From Riptortus pedestris (lineage: Eukaryota > Arthropoda > Insecta > Hemiptera > Alydidae): 64,000 nt of DNA. The stretch lies in contig CM032233.1 of the NCBI GenBank assembly GCA_019009955.1, forward strand, positions 63,001,501 through 63,065,500, written 5' to 3'. A program made the translations under genes and the position numbers. The first letter of the stretch is position 1. Each line of letters opens with the position of its first letter. Shown piece after piece: positions 12,877 to 25,300 of the stretch. Below the pieces are notes generated by a model, which made no database searches, was not told the DNA's origin, and was given only the letters and a program-made list of their open reading frames with translations.

Positions 12877-15167
12877 GAATATATCTATGGAATAATTTAT
12901 TTATATTTCTGGGAAGTAATATAAGCACTCTAATTACTCTAACACTGCAAATAATGAAAATGATTTTTTGAAAAAGGAGGAAATTGCACCCTCTCATCAT
13001 TCAAAAATACGAAAAATATTTATAACATCAGACAAACGTTCCACGCTTTATAAATCAGACATTCTTTCCTTAAAAATAAAAATCATTAATAATCACTAAC
13101 TTTGATATAATTTTATAGCTATAGAACATTTGTCATTGAGCATTTAGGTGGCAAAGTAAGGTATCTTGTTTAGGGGATGAATTTAGTGATCCAGTCGCTG
13201 GGGTGTGCCTTACAGTCTAGAGGCTATGACCCTGAATTAATGTTTCTCCATGGAACAGTTCGAATCCTTCTACGGTCGATAAACTCACACAAAGTATTAG
13301 AGCTTATCGAACCGTGATAAAGTAGGAATAATCTAGGGGCCTGCAGAATAATATTCTATTTCACATTTTTTTCCCCCGCACCTGTGGCTCCCAATGTATG
13401 TGATCATTTAATGATCACATAAATTGAATCAAAAGTAAAATCTTTCTATCACTCCAAAACTGTAATAAAACAAGTAAGAATTAGATTCTTAGGAAATGAC
13501 TTACTTTTTAAGAATCGATCTGTATAATGCTTGTAACAAAGATATCCATAGATAAAAGAATATAAAAGTAAATAATTGAATTCACCAAATCTATTTTAAA
13601 GAAGATAACATACCCAGCCATACGCATCTTTCAAATATTTACTGTTTTAGTAAAATAAATTTTTCGCAATGTTCCTAAGTAAAAAATAGCTTTAACGGTT
13701 TCAGATATCTTATTATCTTGCTCCTAGTGGGTTGCGTTTCTAAATTTTCGCTTTCGTAATAAAATAGTGATAACTAATTAAAAAAAACATACTTATAATG
13801 TTTTCTAAAATAATGTAAAATGTTTTCTAAAATAATAATAAGAGGGGAGTAGTCGTTTATACTCTTGAATCAAAAGGATATATCCATATACAACATCCGA
13901 TTTACATAATTTACCGTTGAAACAGTATTGTTCATTTTAATTTGATATACCTGACTCAGATGTGGTATATTAATGTATAAAAAAATAGTTTAATGTTGTA
14001 ATTGTAATAATGTGAAATTGCTGTTATTATCGAAGTCGTTCGCTGAAATTCTGAGAGCTAGCTTAGTTTAAGCTAGAGTTGGCATCGCGTGACGAAGATC
14101 TAGCCAGGAAATCATGCTTTCTTCCCCTAAAAACTTCCCTTTCTTTTTATTTTCTCACTTTTTCCAATCCTCATGTGAGGTTTCAGGGTAATGAAAACCT
14201 TGCTTTGATTTGTTTTATTTTTATTCTTATCTTCCGATTCTTGTTTAACCGTGAATAAGTGTTTGTGGGATTACAATAAAATATTAAGACGAGTGATATG
14301 GTCCATCTTCTTGTGCCTTCCAAAGTGCATCAGTGACCACCGAAAAAAAAACTTTAAACAGACTTTCATAAAGGAAAATTAGCTAGTCCGGCTTTGCGAT
14401 CATATGTTTAAATATTACCGGATTTATTTCAACTTTTGTTTTTTAGTTTGCGTACCTAATTAAACTCTTCTCTCCTACATATCCGATTTTCACCATAAGC
14501 TAATTTATCAAGAAAAGTCATATGCCCAGCTTAAACATGGCATTGTGTTTGTATCTGGTCTTTACAATGAATGAAAAATAAAGTTGAAGGTGAGATTTGA
14601 TGTTTATTATGGCATCATCTGTGTGCCATCCCAGTGTCGGAACTGCATTTCGAGTTGTACATCACTCTTTTAAGTATATCGAGGATGTATTGTAGAATTA
14701 TACGGAGAAGATTTGCATGGCTTAGGTGACTTATGGTTTTTTTACGATACTCAGTTGGCCGTTAGTTTTTCCGTTCACAATCTTCATATTCTTGTAATGA
14801 ATGAATATAAATTAATATATTGTTGTAAACATTTTTATCTTATTATGTTCTTCCCTTCCCACAAATCTCTCCAGTATAAATGCCCCGTCAATATAAATAC
14901 CCCAAACCCCTTTTTGTTGTTTAAATATGGGTTGGGTTGTATGATATAAAGTATTGATGTAAATCTCGAAAATGCTGGAGATATGTGAGGAGAATATATT
15001 TCGTTTTCCGTCTTTCTCATTTTCGCCGCTCTTGGATAAAGTGAAAATATGTCATTCTGTTTATATATTTTTTTAATACGCCGTCGGCTTATTTTTTTTT
15101 ATTTCCATTTTTTTTTAGTCTTCATGTTCCGCAGCTTTCATTCTCAACTCACACTTTTCATTCTGTC
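12875..15167. other. Non-coding stretch
   Basis: It holds the possible SINE at 13185-13360 and otherwise unassigned AT-rich sequence. Short ORFs at 14713-15020 overlap on both strands and are not credible. Confidence 0.45.
13185..13360 (+). repeat. Possible degenerate tRNA-derived SINE
   Basis: A B-box-like agttcgaatcc at about 13257-13267 lies about 65 nt after gtgtgccttacagtctagag. A body ending ggggcctgcagaataatatt follows. There is no second copy in the window to confirm it. Confidence 0.35.
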
Positions 15168-15843
15168 CTACCTTTCACCTCCACTTTGGCCCCCTTGCTG
15201 GACCTGGCATTGAAGTCTCTTCCTGCAAATATTCTTTGATTCGTTTGGAACCTGTCCGTCCCAAAACAGAACAGCTTTGTCACTCTCTTTCTCTAAGTCA
15301 GCAGATGTCTGTGGGTAGCCAAATGCAGGATATGGTCTGGCCTGATGTCTGCTCCTATGTAGATTCTTAACGGAAGAGTGTTTGGTGCGCAAAAAAATGT
15401 GCTCTGCTTGGCTCGGAGATCGCAAATTCGTGCCCACCCATGTTTCTTGGTCTATCTCCCTTTGAGGAAATATTTTTTTCTTATAAACTCCTATGCAGAA
15501 CATACTCGGCAGTTTGTATGCCATTATTATTGGCGAAAACGTGTTTGCTATGCTTCGCCTTTGAAGGTTTATAGTGTGTGCTCATCCAAGCGTGATGGCC
15601 ATCGAGGCCGCCTAATAGCGACTTGGCGACATACTTTACTATTTTATCGTACGTCTTGGCCAAACTTTGGTAGTCTTCGTCTCTCGCATCATTGCAAGGA
15701 GCTTGGACTCTGATCAACGATATATTGCAGAATCTTCCCTTTAGGCTGATTTTTCAGACCCTATAATTGAGACAGTAGTATCCCATAGCTCGCCGGAGGG
15801 TTTTTTCAATCATAAATCCAATGCCCTGCTCATTCCGGCTAGT
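15168..15843 (-). pseudogene. Remnant of a LINE (non-LTR retrotransposon) endonuclease domain
   Basis: Minus-strand translation gives NEQGIGFMIEK, a stop, KISLKGRFCNISLIRVQAPC and NDARDEDYQSLAKTYDKI. After a frameshift near 15500 come FPQREIDQETWVGTNLRSPS, QAEHIFLRTKHSS and RSRHQARP. This order (G-x-G-F, the I-x-x-APT-like strand, the ETW block, the IDH-like AEHI, then the DSDH-like end) is that of the apurinic-type endonuclease of LINEs. At least one in-frame stop and one frameshift are present, and the catalytic aspartates are eroded. No reverse transcriptase is visible next to it; R copy 4 begins 8 bp upstream of its 5' side. Confidence 0.7.
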
Positions 15844-15851
15844 ACAACTAT

Positions 15852-15979
15852 TTTAGCAGATTTCCCTTAAGGAAAATCAGCTATTGAGGTTGTACTCATG
15901 ACGGAATTTTCGATTTTTTTCTTCAAATGTCCATCGATCCTACCTAGGAGATGACGAAAATGAGGTCCGTTCAAAACTG

Positions 15980-16010
<31 letters not shown>

Positions 16011-16355
16011 TTATTTATATATTTGTCTGTTACCGCTCTAGCGGTCGCAATTTTTGTGTAATCGTTACCAAACTCGATATTTAGACGTTTTATGTAAAAA
16101 GAAAGATCAAGTTCGTTAACGGCTGAAATCGGACCAGGGGGAGGGGGGGGGTTTAGAGGGGGAGAATTTTTTTGTCTTTCCGGTCTATCTATGCAGCGCT
16201 ACGAGGTTGGCTTGCCTGTTTGTTTACAATTCAGCCTTGTATTGTACATTTACTGAGCATTCACGGCTGTTTTACCTGTATGTATATTTATCTATTGTAA
16301 ACCTTCACATGGGAAATCTGCTTAGTTTACGCAGCCCCTGCGTGACGGACTTTTT
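15852..16355 (+). repeat. R element copy 4 (subfamily C)
   Basis: It has conserved 5' 300 bp with (AT)n at 15978-16019, then G-run-rich sequence and a different middle module (gtctttccggtctatctatg onward). The shared 3' box (gggaaatctgcttagtttac, hairpin, gacggacttttt) closes it. It starts 8 bp from a LINE endonuclease remnant on the opposite strand. Confidence 0.88.
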
Positions 16356-17232
16356 CAGGTTTCAAACTGCTTTGTATTCCGATATCGTGTTCTATTTCCC
16401 TTTTGTTTTATTTTTTAATTACACAGAACACTTGTATAGGACTATGTTGGTTCCGGGGGGAAACATCTAAATTCCCGTGAGTGAACAAACATTTTATGTC
16501 ATTAAAAGTCTTATACAAAAAAAGGAAGCATTGAAATCATGAGTATAATTTTTGAATAATTGTTATGCCTTTGCGAAGAGTAGACTTACGTCACTTTCAA
16601 TGTAATTTTCATCTCATTAGCTACGTATATTTACACAGAAAAAATGGTGATAATTTTGGGACGTTTTTATAGATAAAACATACAAAAATACTTCTTTCAA
16701 TTCTCTTTGATCACGATTGTAACAGTCAAATCGCTTTCTTGCAAACCCCGAGTAACGATGAGTAAAATATATAATTAATCCAAAGTTTTTCCTACTATTT
16801 TATAGATAAAATAATTATAATATTTGTTTTATTTCTAAAGAGTAATTATTGTCTATTCCAAGCAGTTCAGCTTCATTTGTGTTAACAACCTGTGTTTTAA
16901 TCATAAAATAAAATAGAAATAATATATTATATAATAAATGGTATTGAAGCCAAATACTTAAGGAAATTATTAGACATATATAAAATCAAAGATTACGCTC
17001 ACATTTTCTGTGTCAACCCCCTCTCTCCAGTTACACCTTTCTCCTAATCCAATTTTGCTCATTAAGGAACTTGGATCTAGAAATGTTTAAATACATATAT
17101 TTATATATAAATAAATATGCACAATTATGTATTTGGGACATCAAAATGATATCTTGTTCTCTGGAGCCTAGGTCTTTTCAAGCATTGTGTTGTGCCCGAA
17201 GAGGAATTTCGTTAAGAATAATCATTGTTTAG
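16356..17232. other. Non-coding stretch between two R elements
   Basis: AT-rich with no recognisable gene or repeat. Confidence 0.5.
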
Positions 17233-17802
17233 TTTTAGTAGATTTCGCTTAAGAGAAATCAGTTATTAAGGTCGTAGTCATGAAGCGATTTCGAAAAATT
17301 TCCTCAAATCTCCATCGATCCTACCTAGGAGATGACGAAAATGAGGTCCGTTCAAAATTACATATACTTGTCTGTTGCCGCTGTAGCGGTCGCAATTCTT
17401 ATTTGGCCGTAACGAAACTCGATAAACAGGCGTTTCCTACAAAACTAAAGGTCAAATTCGTTAATGGTTAAATCTAACTAGCGGGAGGGGGGGGGGTCTG
17501 AGGGGGAGAATTTAGAAAATTCGAAATATTGTTTATAACCAATCTTTTTGCAAATAAAATGTACTATAAATATTGTTATATACATTTATTCTCTATCTTT
17601 AGTATTAACGGAGATATTCGGCATTTTTTCCCTTCTGTAAACCCCCACTCCTACTCCTGACATATTAACAACAAGCTGTTATATTATGACATACTTTATT
17701 TGAAGCGTAAATAGCAAATGATGTTCTCATTGAAATTTTACGTTTTGAGGTAAATGCAAATACGTGATGCACGTGGGAAATCTGTTTAGTTGACGAACTT
17801 TT
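17233..17802 (+). repeat. R element copy 5 (subfamily B, damaged 3' end)
   Basis: It has the same 5' block (tagtagatttcgcttaagag, catcgatcctacctaggaga), a short AT tract, gtagcggtcgcaa, and the B-type module with taaatgcaaatacgtgatgc. The 3' hairpin segment between gtttagt and tgacg is deleted. Confidence 0.85.
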
Positions 17803-17829
17803 CTATAGGTATATTCTCTCTAAATTAAA

Positions 17830-18320
17830 TTAAATTTTGAGGATTCTAGACTGGAGGTTATCGGGATTTCCAGGCACCTGTCCCTTAGGTGCCTACTCAG
17901 AGCACTGCATTGTTACCTGAATAAAAAGGTATCTATCTGGGCTCCAAAGATTTTTAGGTTTGGCGATTCTCTTTGATTGTGAAGCTCTATATTACCTACA
18001 AATGGGGCTCTTTATCTATGAGGTTTGATCTCTTGCATGTGAGATGAGGAGGGAGCGTAGGTGCCCTCGACCGTGTGGCTTGTTCCATGACGGTATAGGG
18101 CTTGGGAGCTGGCCTTGGCTGGGCATCGATCTGCCCTAGTAACTAAGTCACGTCTTTACCTTCAACCCTTCAACGTCTTTCTTCGGGAAGGGGATGGTAG
18201 GGATGGGTGAGGGTCATCCGCCGGTGGAGGCACCCCTCTCCACTGTCTAAGCCTCTTTCAACCCCCCCCCCCCCCACCCCAACCACCTCTCCAACCACCC
18301 TCTCCCTCCCCTTTAATCAG
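17830..18320. other. GC-richer block with a perfect hairpin and poly-C
   Basis: Complex sequence including the hairpin aggcacct-gtccctt-aggtgcct (17872-17894) and a poly-C run at 18261-18275. Neither strand gives an ORF I recognise. It could be a retroelement end, a SINE-like repeat or a host exon. Confidence 0.35.
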
Positions 18321-19757
18321 CGGAAATATTGTTTCAATTAGAAAGAAATGAACAATGTGTCAATTTCGTATCTACTTTCTCATCCTTGCCCTTCATTGCT
18401 GCCAAAACCGTGACAGCAGTTCGTTATTATCAGAGTTATTAATGTTATCCTTTTGATAGGTATTTAACAATGACCTTGTTGTGGTTAATTTAAACACAAA
18501 ACACACTCCGAACTAAGACTACCCTCACAGCTCAGTTCATCATTGAAAAATGCAGGTGGTAACACACAACTCTCAAGTACCGTCGAGTTCCCAGAAATCT
18601 TAGTATGGCCCTAGATGATAGGAAGGAGGTCATTGATAAGGTGATAAAGTTCTTGCTCGGGACGAACCTCTTCCGTCTTATTTGTCTGGTCCTCAACCAT
18701 TGTTTTTATAATAATGTGATAGTTTGTTTTATTGTTAGTATAGTTTCATGATATTAGTTGAAGCTCTGTTTCCTTCTATAGTATTTAATTTTAGTTTAAG
18801 TTTTACTTAATAGTACAGTTATAATTGTTATGTTATTTTTAGGTTTTACAGTTGTTTCAGCTTGTGATATTATATAATATTAAGTCATAACTTGTGATAT
18901 GATATTAGTCTACGTTGTATTATGTTCTACAGGATCTGATATCAGTTTGTTTTATTTCGTTTACACTACATTTAGTTTATGTATTTTCTTTTTATGAATT
19001 GAAATAGGAGCCAATGGAGAGAGAGAAAGGATGAGGCAAATATATTTATATGGATATAAACAGGAAACTAAAAGTAAGCAAACATGTATTAATACTTATA
19101 TGGAACAAATATACGAGAAAAAAATACATAAAAAGAAGGCGTAACCCATTTGTTCTTGTGATTTCTATAAACCGATTGGTATAATAATTTAAGTATGATC
19201 CCTATCTGGTGCCGAGAAGTGGGAACAAACGCTAACTACACAAGTTGGGCAATGATAGACCTCTGCAATCTTTTGCACCAAACAAGCATCGGCCGTCTTT
19301 TCAGCCAAAATACTTCTTCTCGCTGTAGATATCCTTAGCTTTTTATTTTATTAATATAGCTTTCAGATTTTGTTGTGACAGTTGCTGTTTGTTATAAAAA
19401 ATAAATATAAGCTGCACAATAGACGCAATAAAAGGAAAACGTGAGTCAACTTACATTTGGAAAACAAAAGTATTTGCGTGTATTCATTGGATGAGGGCTA
19501 TAGAAAAATGTTAACCATTCTTATTGAACATTTATACACCTACAATTGTTGTTTTCCATTTTTGTCTGTCTAGAATATTAACATAGATTTGTATTTTTTA
19601 ATTTGCAGCCTTTAGTTAACCCCTACATCTAATCATATGATTTTCACATTAAAAAAACTAAAACTGAAATCAATGAAATTGAGGCGTCCAGTTTAAATTT
19701 CAAGTTCTCCAATGCCTGTTATTAGAAATAGAAAATAGAACATGGTGTTACGTCATA
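18321..19757. other. Non-coding stretch
   Basis: Unassigned; more complex patches at 18480-18720 and 19200-19330 carry no ORF I recognise. Confidence 0.45.
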
Positions 19758-19822
19758 CAGCGTGGCGTTGAGCAGGTAAGTCCGCTTAGTTTATGAAGCT
19801 CCAGCGAGACTGACATTTTTCA
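19758..19822 (+). repeat. R element 3'-end fragment, diverged
   Basis: The run gtccgcttagtttatgaagc, then tccagcgagactgacatttt, resembles the 3' terminal box with several substitutions. Confidence 0.45.
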
Positions 19823-20118
19823 AGTTAAAATCAGAAGCATGCGCGGAACAGCGCAGAGACCTTGTAAGAGGGTGAAGTTTAAACAGTGCTATGAGATTTA
19901 TCTAGTTTATGTTTCTAATTTAAGCTGCTTCAGTTATTTACGCAGTATCAGTCTGTTATAAATATTACCTTCAGCACATTTTCAAAAGTAGTGACAGAGT
20001 AATTGACCTTCAACTCATTATTTATCAACATAGAAATGATTTACTTCTTATAAGCACTTAGCCGGTCTCTATAGGCATAACCATTAAATTCCACTTTAAT
20101 GTGTTATATATATATATA

Positions 20119-20238
20119 TTAGCAGATTTCTTTTAAGGGAAATCAGCTATTGAGGTCGTACTCATGACGCGATTTTCCAAAAATGTCTTCAAATGTTCAT
20201 CGATCCTACCTAGGAGATGCCGAAAATGAGGTCTGTTC

Positions 20239-20271
<33 letters not shown>

Positions 20272-20718
20272 CTCGTTTGCTACCGCTGTAGCGGTCGCAA
20301 TACTTATTTGACCGCAACGAAACTCGATATTACGTTTTATGTAAAAGACAGATCAAGTTCGTTAATGGCTGAAATAAGAAAGGTGGGAGGGGGTGGGGGT
20401 TTAGAGGGGAGGATTTTCGAAAATACGAAATATTTCCGTTACTATACGTCGGATCGAAAAATTGAATAGAATCAATCTGATTGCAAATTAAATTAACTAT
20501 AAATATTGTTATATACATTTATTCTCTATCTTGAATATTAACCTAGATATTTGCATTTTTATTAAATGTGGGTGCATAACGGACGAAGTGAGTTTCCCGC
20601 CAAAAGCTAGTTCGACCGATTCCGTAACTTTTCGGCACTCGTATGGAGATTTCACTATTGTATAACTTTACGTGGTAAATCTGCTTAGTTTACGCAGTCG
20701 CTGCGTGACGGACTTTTT
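20119..20718 (+). repeat. R element copy 6 (subfamily A), part of the 1.2-kb inverted repeat
   Basis: From ttagcagatttcttttaagg to tgacggacttttt, with (AT)n at 20244-20271 and an A-type module (tcggcactcgtatggagatt). It abuts the M element directly at 20717. A second AT tract precedes it at 20107-20118. Confidence 0.9.
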
Positions 20719-21299
20719 ATTTCAGCGCTAAGCGCTTTCGAAGACTATTGTCTCCATCTTCAGAGCTACTTGTTTGTTTGTAGACACAAAAGTATGTGTA
20801 TTCATTTTAGAATTATGGAAAAAAGAATACATCTGAGTAATAGTAAAATATTTCTAATTCCAATTTTTTATTCACCGCTAAATATTTGTTTCGCCGTGAA
20901 ATCAAATTTGTCTATCCTCTTGCGATGTTCAGACCTAAACAAAATTTAAAATAGAAAATGAAGCATCAAAAGAAAAAGCTGAAAACGTGATATTTCTGAT
21001 TCATAATAAACATATAACTTTTCCGGATTTAGTTATTTGAACTTATAGCGACAAAATATTCTTTAGATTAATTATATTACCCCCTGACTCCACCACTTCA
21101 CTTGCCGTCTTTCCCTATGAGCGCATGCAAGTAGCTCTAAAGATGGAGACATTAGCCTTCGAAAGCTCTTGGCGCTGAAATAAAAACTTGTGAAGAATTG
21201 GACGTCTTTCTCTCTCTCCAAGTACACAATATTCTTCACTTCCAATAACACTGATGTGAAATATAACAACGTTTTAAGACTGATAACTATATTCCAATC
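20121..21299. repeat. Left arm of a 1.2-kb inverted duplication
   Basis: R copy 6, M copy 1 and about 115 bp of flank (acttgtgaagaattggacgt to atattccaatc) recur inverted at 30478-31630. The M part and flank are nearly identical, while R differs by perhaps 10 percent and in AT-tract length. Confidence 0.88.
20717..21185. mobile_element. M element copy 1, about 470 bp with 55-bp terminal inverted repeats
   Basis: The left end tttatttcagcgctaagcgc, cttcgaagactattgtctcc, atcttcagagctacttg is the inverse of the right end at 21128-21185, with a few differences. There is no ORF of note. The internal part (20780-21080) is also found at 29440-29757 and, reversed, at 30694-30995. A non-autonomous element is the likeliest reading. 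Confidence 0.8.
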
Positions 21300-22269
21300 T
21301 CTATTCCCCGGGAATATTATGTTAGGGAAGATCTAGTCAGTTTATGAAGAGGTTGCCCTTAGCCAAGTACTGCCCCAATATACTGTTTGTCGAAATGAGT
21401 TAAATGGATGAGTGGAAAACCCTTTGTGTGTGTTTTCTATGATATGACTTTTATTTTACTATGTCATCACAGGAGATGTTTTTGATTCTTGTATTATTTT
21501 TAGTATTAACGGTTGACTGGATCGTCTGTAGTTCCTATAAACCTTTTGTAAACAAAACTTGAAATTTAAGCTCTCTATGAAATTGAAGGTGTAATAGGCT
21601 ATCGTGAAAACATTTGAGGGTTCACTGAAGGCTGAACATTCATGACTCAATTAATAACACCGGAATGAATTAAAGCACTTAGGACAGTAACAGAATTTCT
21701 GTAAGAACGAATGATGAACTGAATTCCGTTTTAGAATATTTTTTTTATTGGTGCGGTATGAAAAGTCGATAGTTAATTGGACGTCATAGAAGCTATTAAT
21801 AATTTTGTGGAGTTGTACGAAGGGTGGCTGATATGATCACTAGGTGAATGGTTTATGTTCATTCCTTAAACATAAACCGTCCAATCAGCCTCTCATGAAA
21901 TCCAAAACAAGAGTTAATACCAACTCATGTGGGATATTACATGAATTGTGTATTTTGATGTTCTTTAAAGGGTAATGTATGTGAGGTGGTAATTTCATTT
22001 TTTACACGAGACACACGAAGGCCTTGTGGTAAACATTTCAGATAGAAATAAGATCATGTTATTTATTATCCATACAGATTAGAGCGGAAGAAAAAAAATG
22101 ACATAATATTCGGACAATATTTTTTTCTGCCGGATTGTTTAAATCAATTCTCATAAGTTTGAACTTGATGAATAACTGAGTCAAATTTTAGAAGGAATCA
22201 ATTTTCCTAATCAAGAATAAATAAAAGAAACCCCATTGTTTCGCTTTAGTTCTTAAACAGACATTCATT
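21300..22269. other. Non-coding stretch inside the large inverted repeat spacer
   Basis: Only the small hairpin at 21850 and chance ORFs. Confidence 0.5.
21850..21878. repeat. Short hairpin
   Basis: ggtttatgtt and aacataaacc form a perfect 10-bp stem with a 9-nt loop. There is no T tract or gene context to give it a role. Confidence 0.5.
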
Positions 22270-22442
22270 TTTACTTCATTGTACGAAGTATAAGGAGAAC
22301 TGTAATTGAGAAAAATTTCGGTTTGCAGATTACATCCCTTTTGACCCTGGTTGAAACCATTTTGACTTGTTTCGTCGTCATCTCTTATATACATACCTCG
22401 CATAACTCAAAAACGGGTATACTTAGAATGTTGAATATCTTA
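22270..22442 (+). repeat. T repeat copy 1
   Basis: It shares gtacgaagtataagg, ctgtaattgagaaaaatttc, ggttt, then ataactcaaaaacgg and tagaatgttga with 25125-25300. The family is unknown to me by name; it looks like a dispersed repeat. Confidence 0.6.
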
Positions 22443-22559
22443 TTTTGAATTGTAACATCTAGTTTTACAGCTTCCCTTTAGATTGAAATATACTAAGGAA
22501 TAAATCAGTGTAGAGGAAGGTGAAAACAAAATTATTTTATTAATTAATATTAATTATTG

Positions 22560-23070
22560 AAAATTTCTCGGTAATTATTAGAGACCGAAAACTTTTAATA
22601 GGTCGTTTTCTGATTATCATGAAAAGATCTATAAAGTATGTTAAAGGCATTTTTATGACCCTGGTGGCCACAATTTTCGTGCTGGATATTCATACGTTTC
22701 ATGTAATTCAGTACATTAAGTTCGTCAATTGTCGAAGTCAAACCAGGAGGGAGGGGTAGAGGGAGGAAGTAAAATATAATATAGTTAGTATCTCCTTAAT
22801 TATGCGTTGAATCCAAAAGCTTCATGTTACCAATCTTGTTGATATAGTATTTTCCTACGAGCGTACAAGGTAGGCTTCCCTAACTCGGATATTAACGGAA
22901 CTATTACTTCTTTTTTTTTTAATATTATATCACTAAACATTCCATGCCCGTCTTAAATTTCAACTCTTATTAAGGATCGAATGCAAGGTGACGTAAGCTG
23001 TAAATTTGTTACGATATTTGAGAATTTCTTTATTTATGCAGCTCGTGAGTGATAGACTTTTCTAATCTTA
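22560..23070 (+). repeat. Degenerate R element
   Basis: Recognisable are ttaagttcgtcaattgtcga, an accaggagggagggg-like run, the gtatctccttaattatgcgt core and a terminal box (gcagctcgtgagtgatagac). It is strongly diverged and the 5' block is barely recognisable. Confidence 0.55.
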
Positions 23071-23749
23071 CGCTTACCAGGGCTATTGATGTTGCCTTAT
23101 TCACTTGTGCAGGTCCGACTTGTCAATAGAGAATAAGACGATATTGGATACATTCATATTTTAAAATAAGCGTGGCGAGTAGGGGAGGGGGTAAGACTGG
23201 GAGAGGGTTGGAGCTTGCTAAAAATAGTAGTCGTCTACTAGTGTACTATTCCCCAACGAAGGGAGCCAAGGAAGTCTTTACTATTTTTAGTTCCTACACA
23301 TTTATTTCAATCACAAAGGTCAAACATGTTGCGGTAAACATCTTCGCTATGATGGAAGATGCATAAATGATTATATTGACACATTATTTAATTAGGAACC
23401 ATGCCATTAAAAAATGAATGGAATGAGTATTTGGGTGACGATAAAAATAGGTTTTGAACCTGAATAGGTTGGCTCTTAGAAAAGTGACTTTTTCAGATGC
23501 CAAACTCTTGAAATAATTCCAAGGGTTACTCACACCGTTAATATCTTACATTTGGTCTTTTAAGGTCAACTGCTATTTTAATCTCCTGCCAATTAAAATC
23601 GGTAGCTATAACAGTTTGTAACCAAAATTTCTTATCGTTAAAACAAAAGACAAAGTTCGGCGCCTTGTATTGCTAAAAGAACAAATTCTAGTCTATTAGT
23701 CCTTTATTTCTTTAGCTATTTTGCTAAATATCACAAGTAGGGTGTCTTA

Positions 23750-23760
23750 TTCCCCCCCCC

Positions 23761-23816
<56 letters not shown>

Positions 23817-24235
23817 CATTACCGCTCTAGCGGTCGTAATTTTTATTTTATGGTTATCAAACTCAGGATGGTTGCAACATTACTCAATTTTAAAAGTTTC
23901 GTGAAAAACTAAAGATCAAGTTCGTCTAAAATCGGATTAGGAAGAGGAGAACAAAATTGGACATTTCTCCAATACTACTAGTGGAATGGAAAACTGTTAT
24001 GTAACCCCTCTTATTGAAAATTTAGTTTTCTAAATTTTTCATTTGTTTTCTACGTATTTTTCCCCCTTGAACTCTGATATTAACCGAGATATTTGCATTT
24101 TTTAGTCTTCATCCTTAATAAACCCCCAAACCTCTTCGCCTCACATTAGTAACAACCCAGTATATTCAGGGTGTCTTATTTCAAGCTTAACTACGATATA
24201 CTGTTTTCATCGGACAAGGAAGAGGGTGGTGGGGT
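23750..24235 (+). repeat. R element fragment starting at an expanded (AT)n tract
   Basis: A poly-C run and 50+ bp of AT repeat (to 23814) lead directly into ttaccgctctagcggtcgta, the expected position of the internal tract. The middle and B-type module (attaaccgagatatttgcat, tactgttttcatcgg) follow. The 5' block is absent. Confidence 0.7.
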
Positions 24236-25124
24236 TAATAAAGAGGGAGATTGTAAATTGCCATTATTATGAGTCGGATAGTTACATAGCCTATCTCTTA
24301 ACAGATTTATTTTCTTTTTAGTGGGCGGGCGTGCCTAGGCTATTTCGCCCTTTATAGCTGCATTATTAAGGTAGGTGTATAAGGCTAGAGTCGGTGGGCT
24401 ATCACATCCTTCCCGTGTATAGATAGATGAGCCTTTAGACATCCCATGCAAGGTCACTCACTCATCCATCAATGAGTACACAGCCTCTTTTAATAAATGA
24501 GTGACTTTTAAGGATCGATGGAATAAACCATCCTTAGTTGACGACATACATCGAACATAACACAAATCGAATAAAATGCTCATAACGACTAAACTTAGAT
24601 TAAATTGAATACCCATAAAAGAAAAGTTAGTTAATTTTCTTTCTAGCAGGGTGGCACCGGAAGTTGTCCACTATTCGGTCACTCAGAGAGTAATGATTTT
24701 TCTTATTTTTAAAGTGATAGGGGTACTTTGGCATAATATAAAAGTTTTGTATTTATCTAAACGGGATTTCATCATTACTATTGTTTAAATAGATATATTT
24801 AGAAGAGTAATTAAATCTCATGGTATTATAACTTCATAAATCATTAAAAGGTTATTCTTATTTAAAGTAATCTAAAATCTTTGATTTAGGACTAAAAAAT
24901 AAGTAATCATAGCGATGGCGTAAGTTTCAAAGAATTGTGAGGAAAGTATAAATCTGTAAATCGGAATTGGCCTAAGAGTAATTTAATTTTTTTTTTATTG
25001 AGACCTAGATTATTTTTTCATTTTTTGTATCAATTGAACCTGCCAGCTTTGATTCATAAATCATAGAAAATAAAATACTATAAACGCATTATTCATTATT
25101 ATATATACTGAATTTTTATACTTC

Positions 25125-25300
25125 CTTGTATGAAGTAATGGAAGTCATGTAATTGTGAAAAATTTCGGTTTTCAACGGAATTACCCATTTTCACCCCCCC
25201 CCCCCCCCGAACCCATTTTAAGGTTCTAGTGTGAGGTCTGTACGTATCTGCGATATCTCAAAAACGACTGGCCCTAGAATGTTGGAATTTCTTTTTTAGG
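25125..25300 (+). repeat. T repeat copy 2 with poly-C run
   Basis: gtatgaagtaatggaagtca, tgtgaaaaatttcggttttc and atatctcaaaaacgac parallel copy 1. A run of about 16 C (25193-25208) replaces a short pyrimidine segment. Confidence 0.6.
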
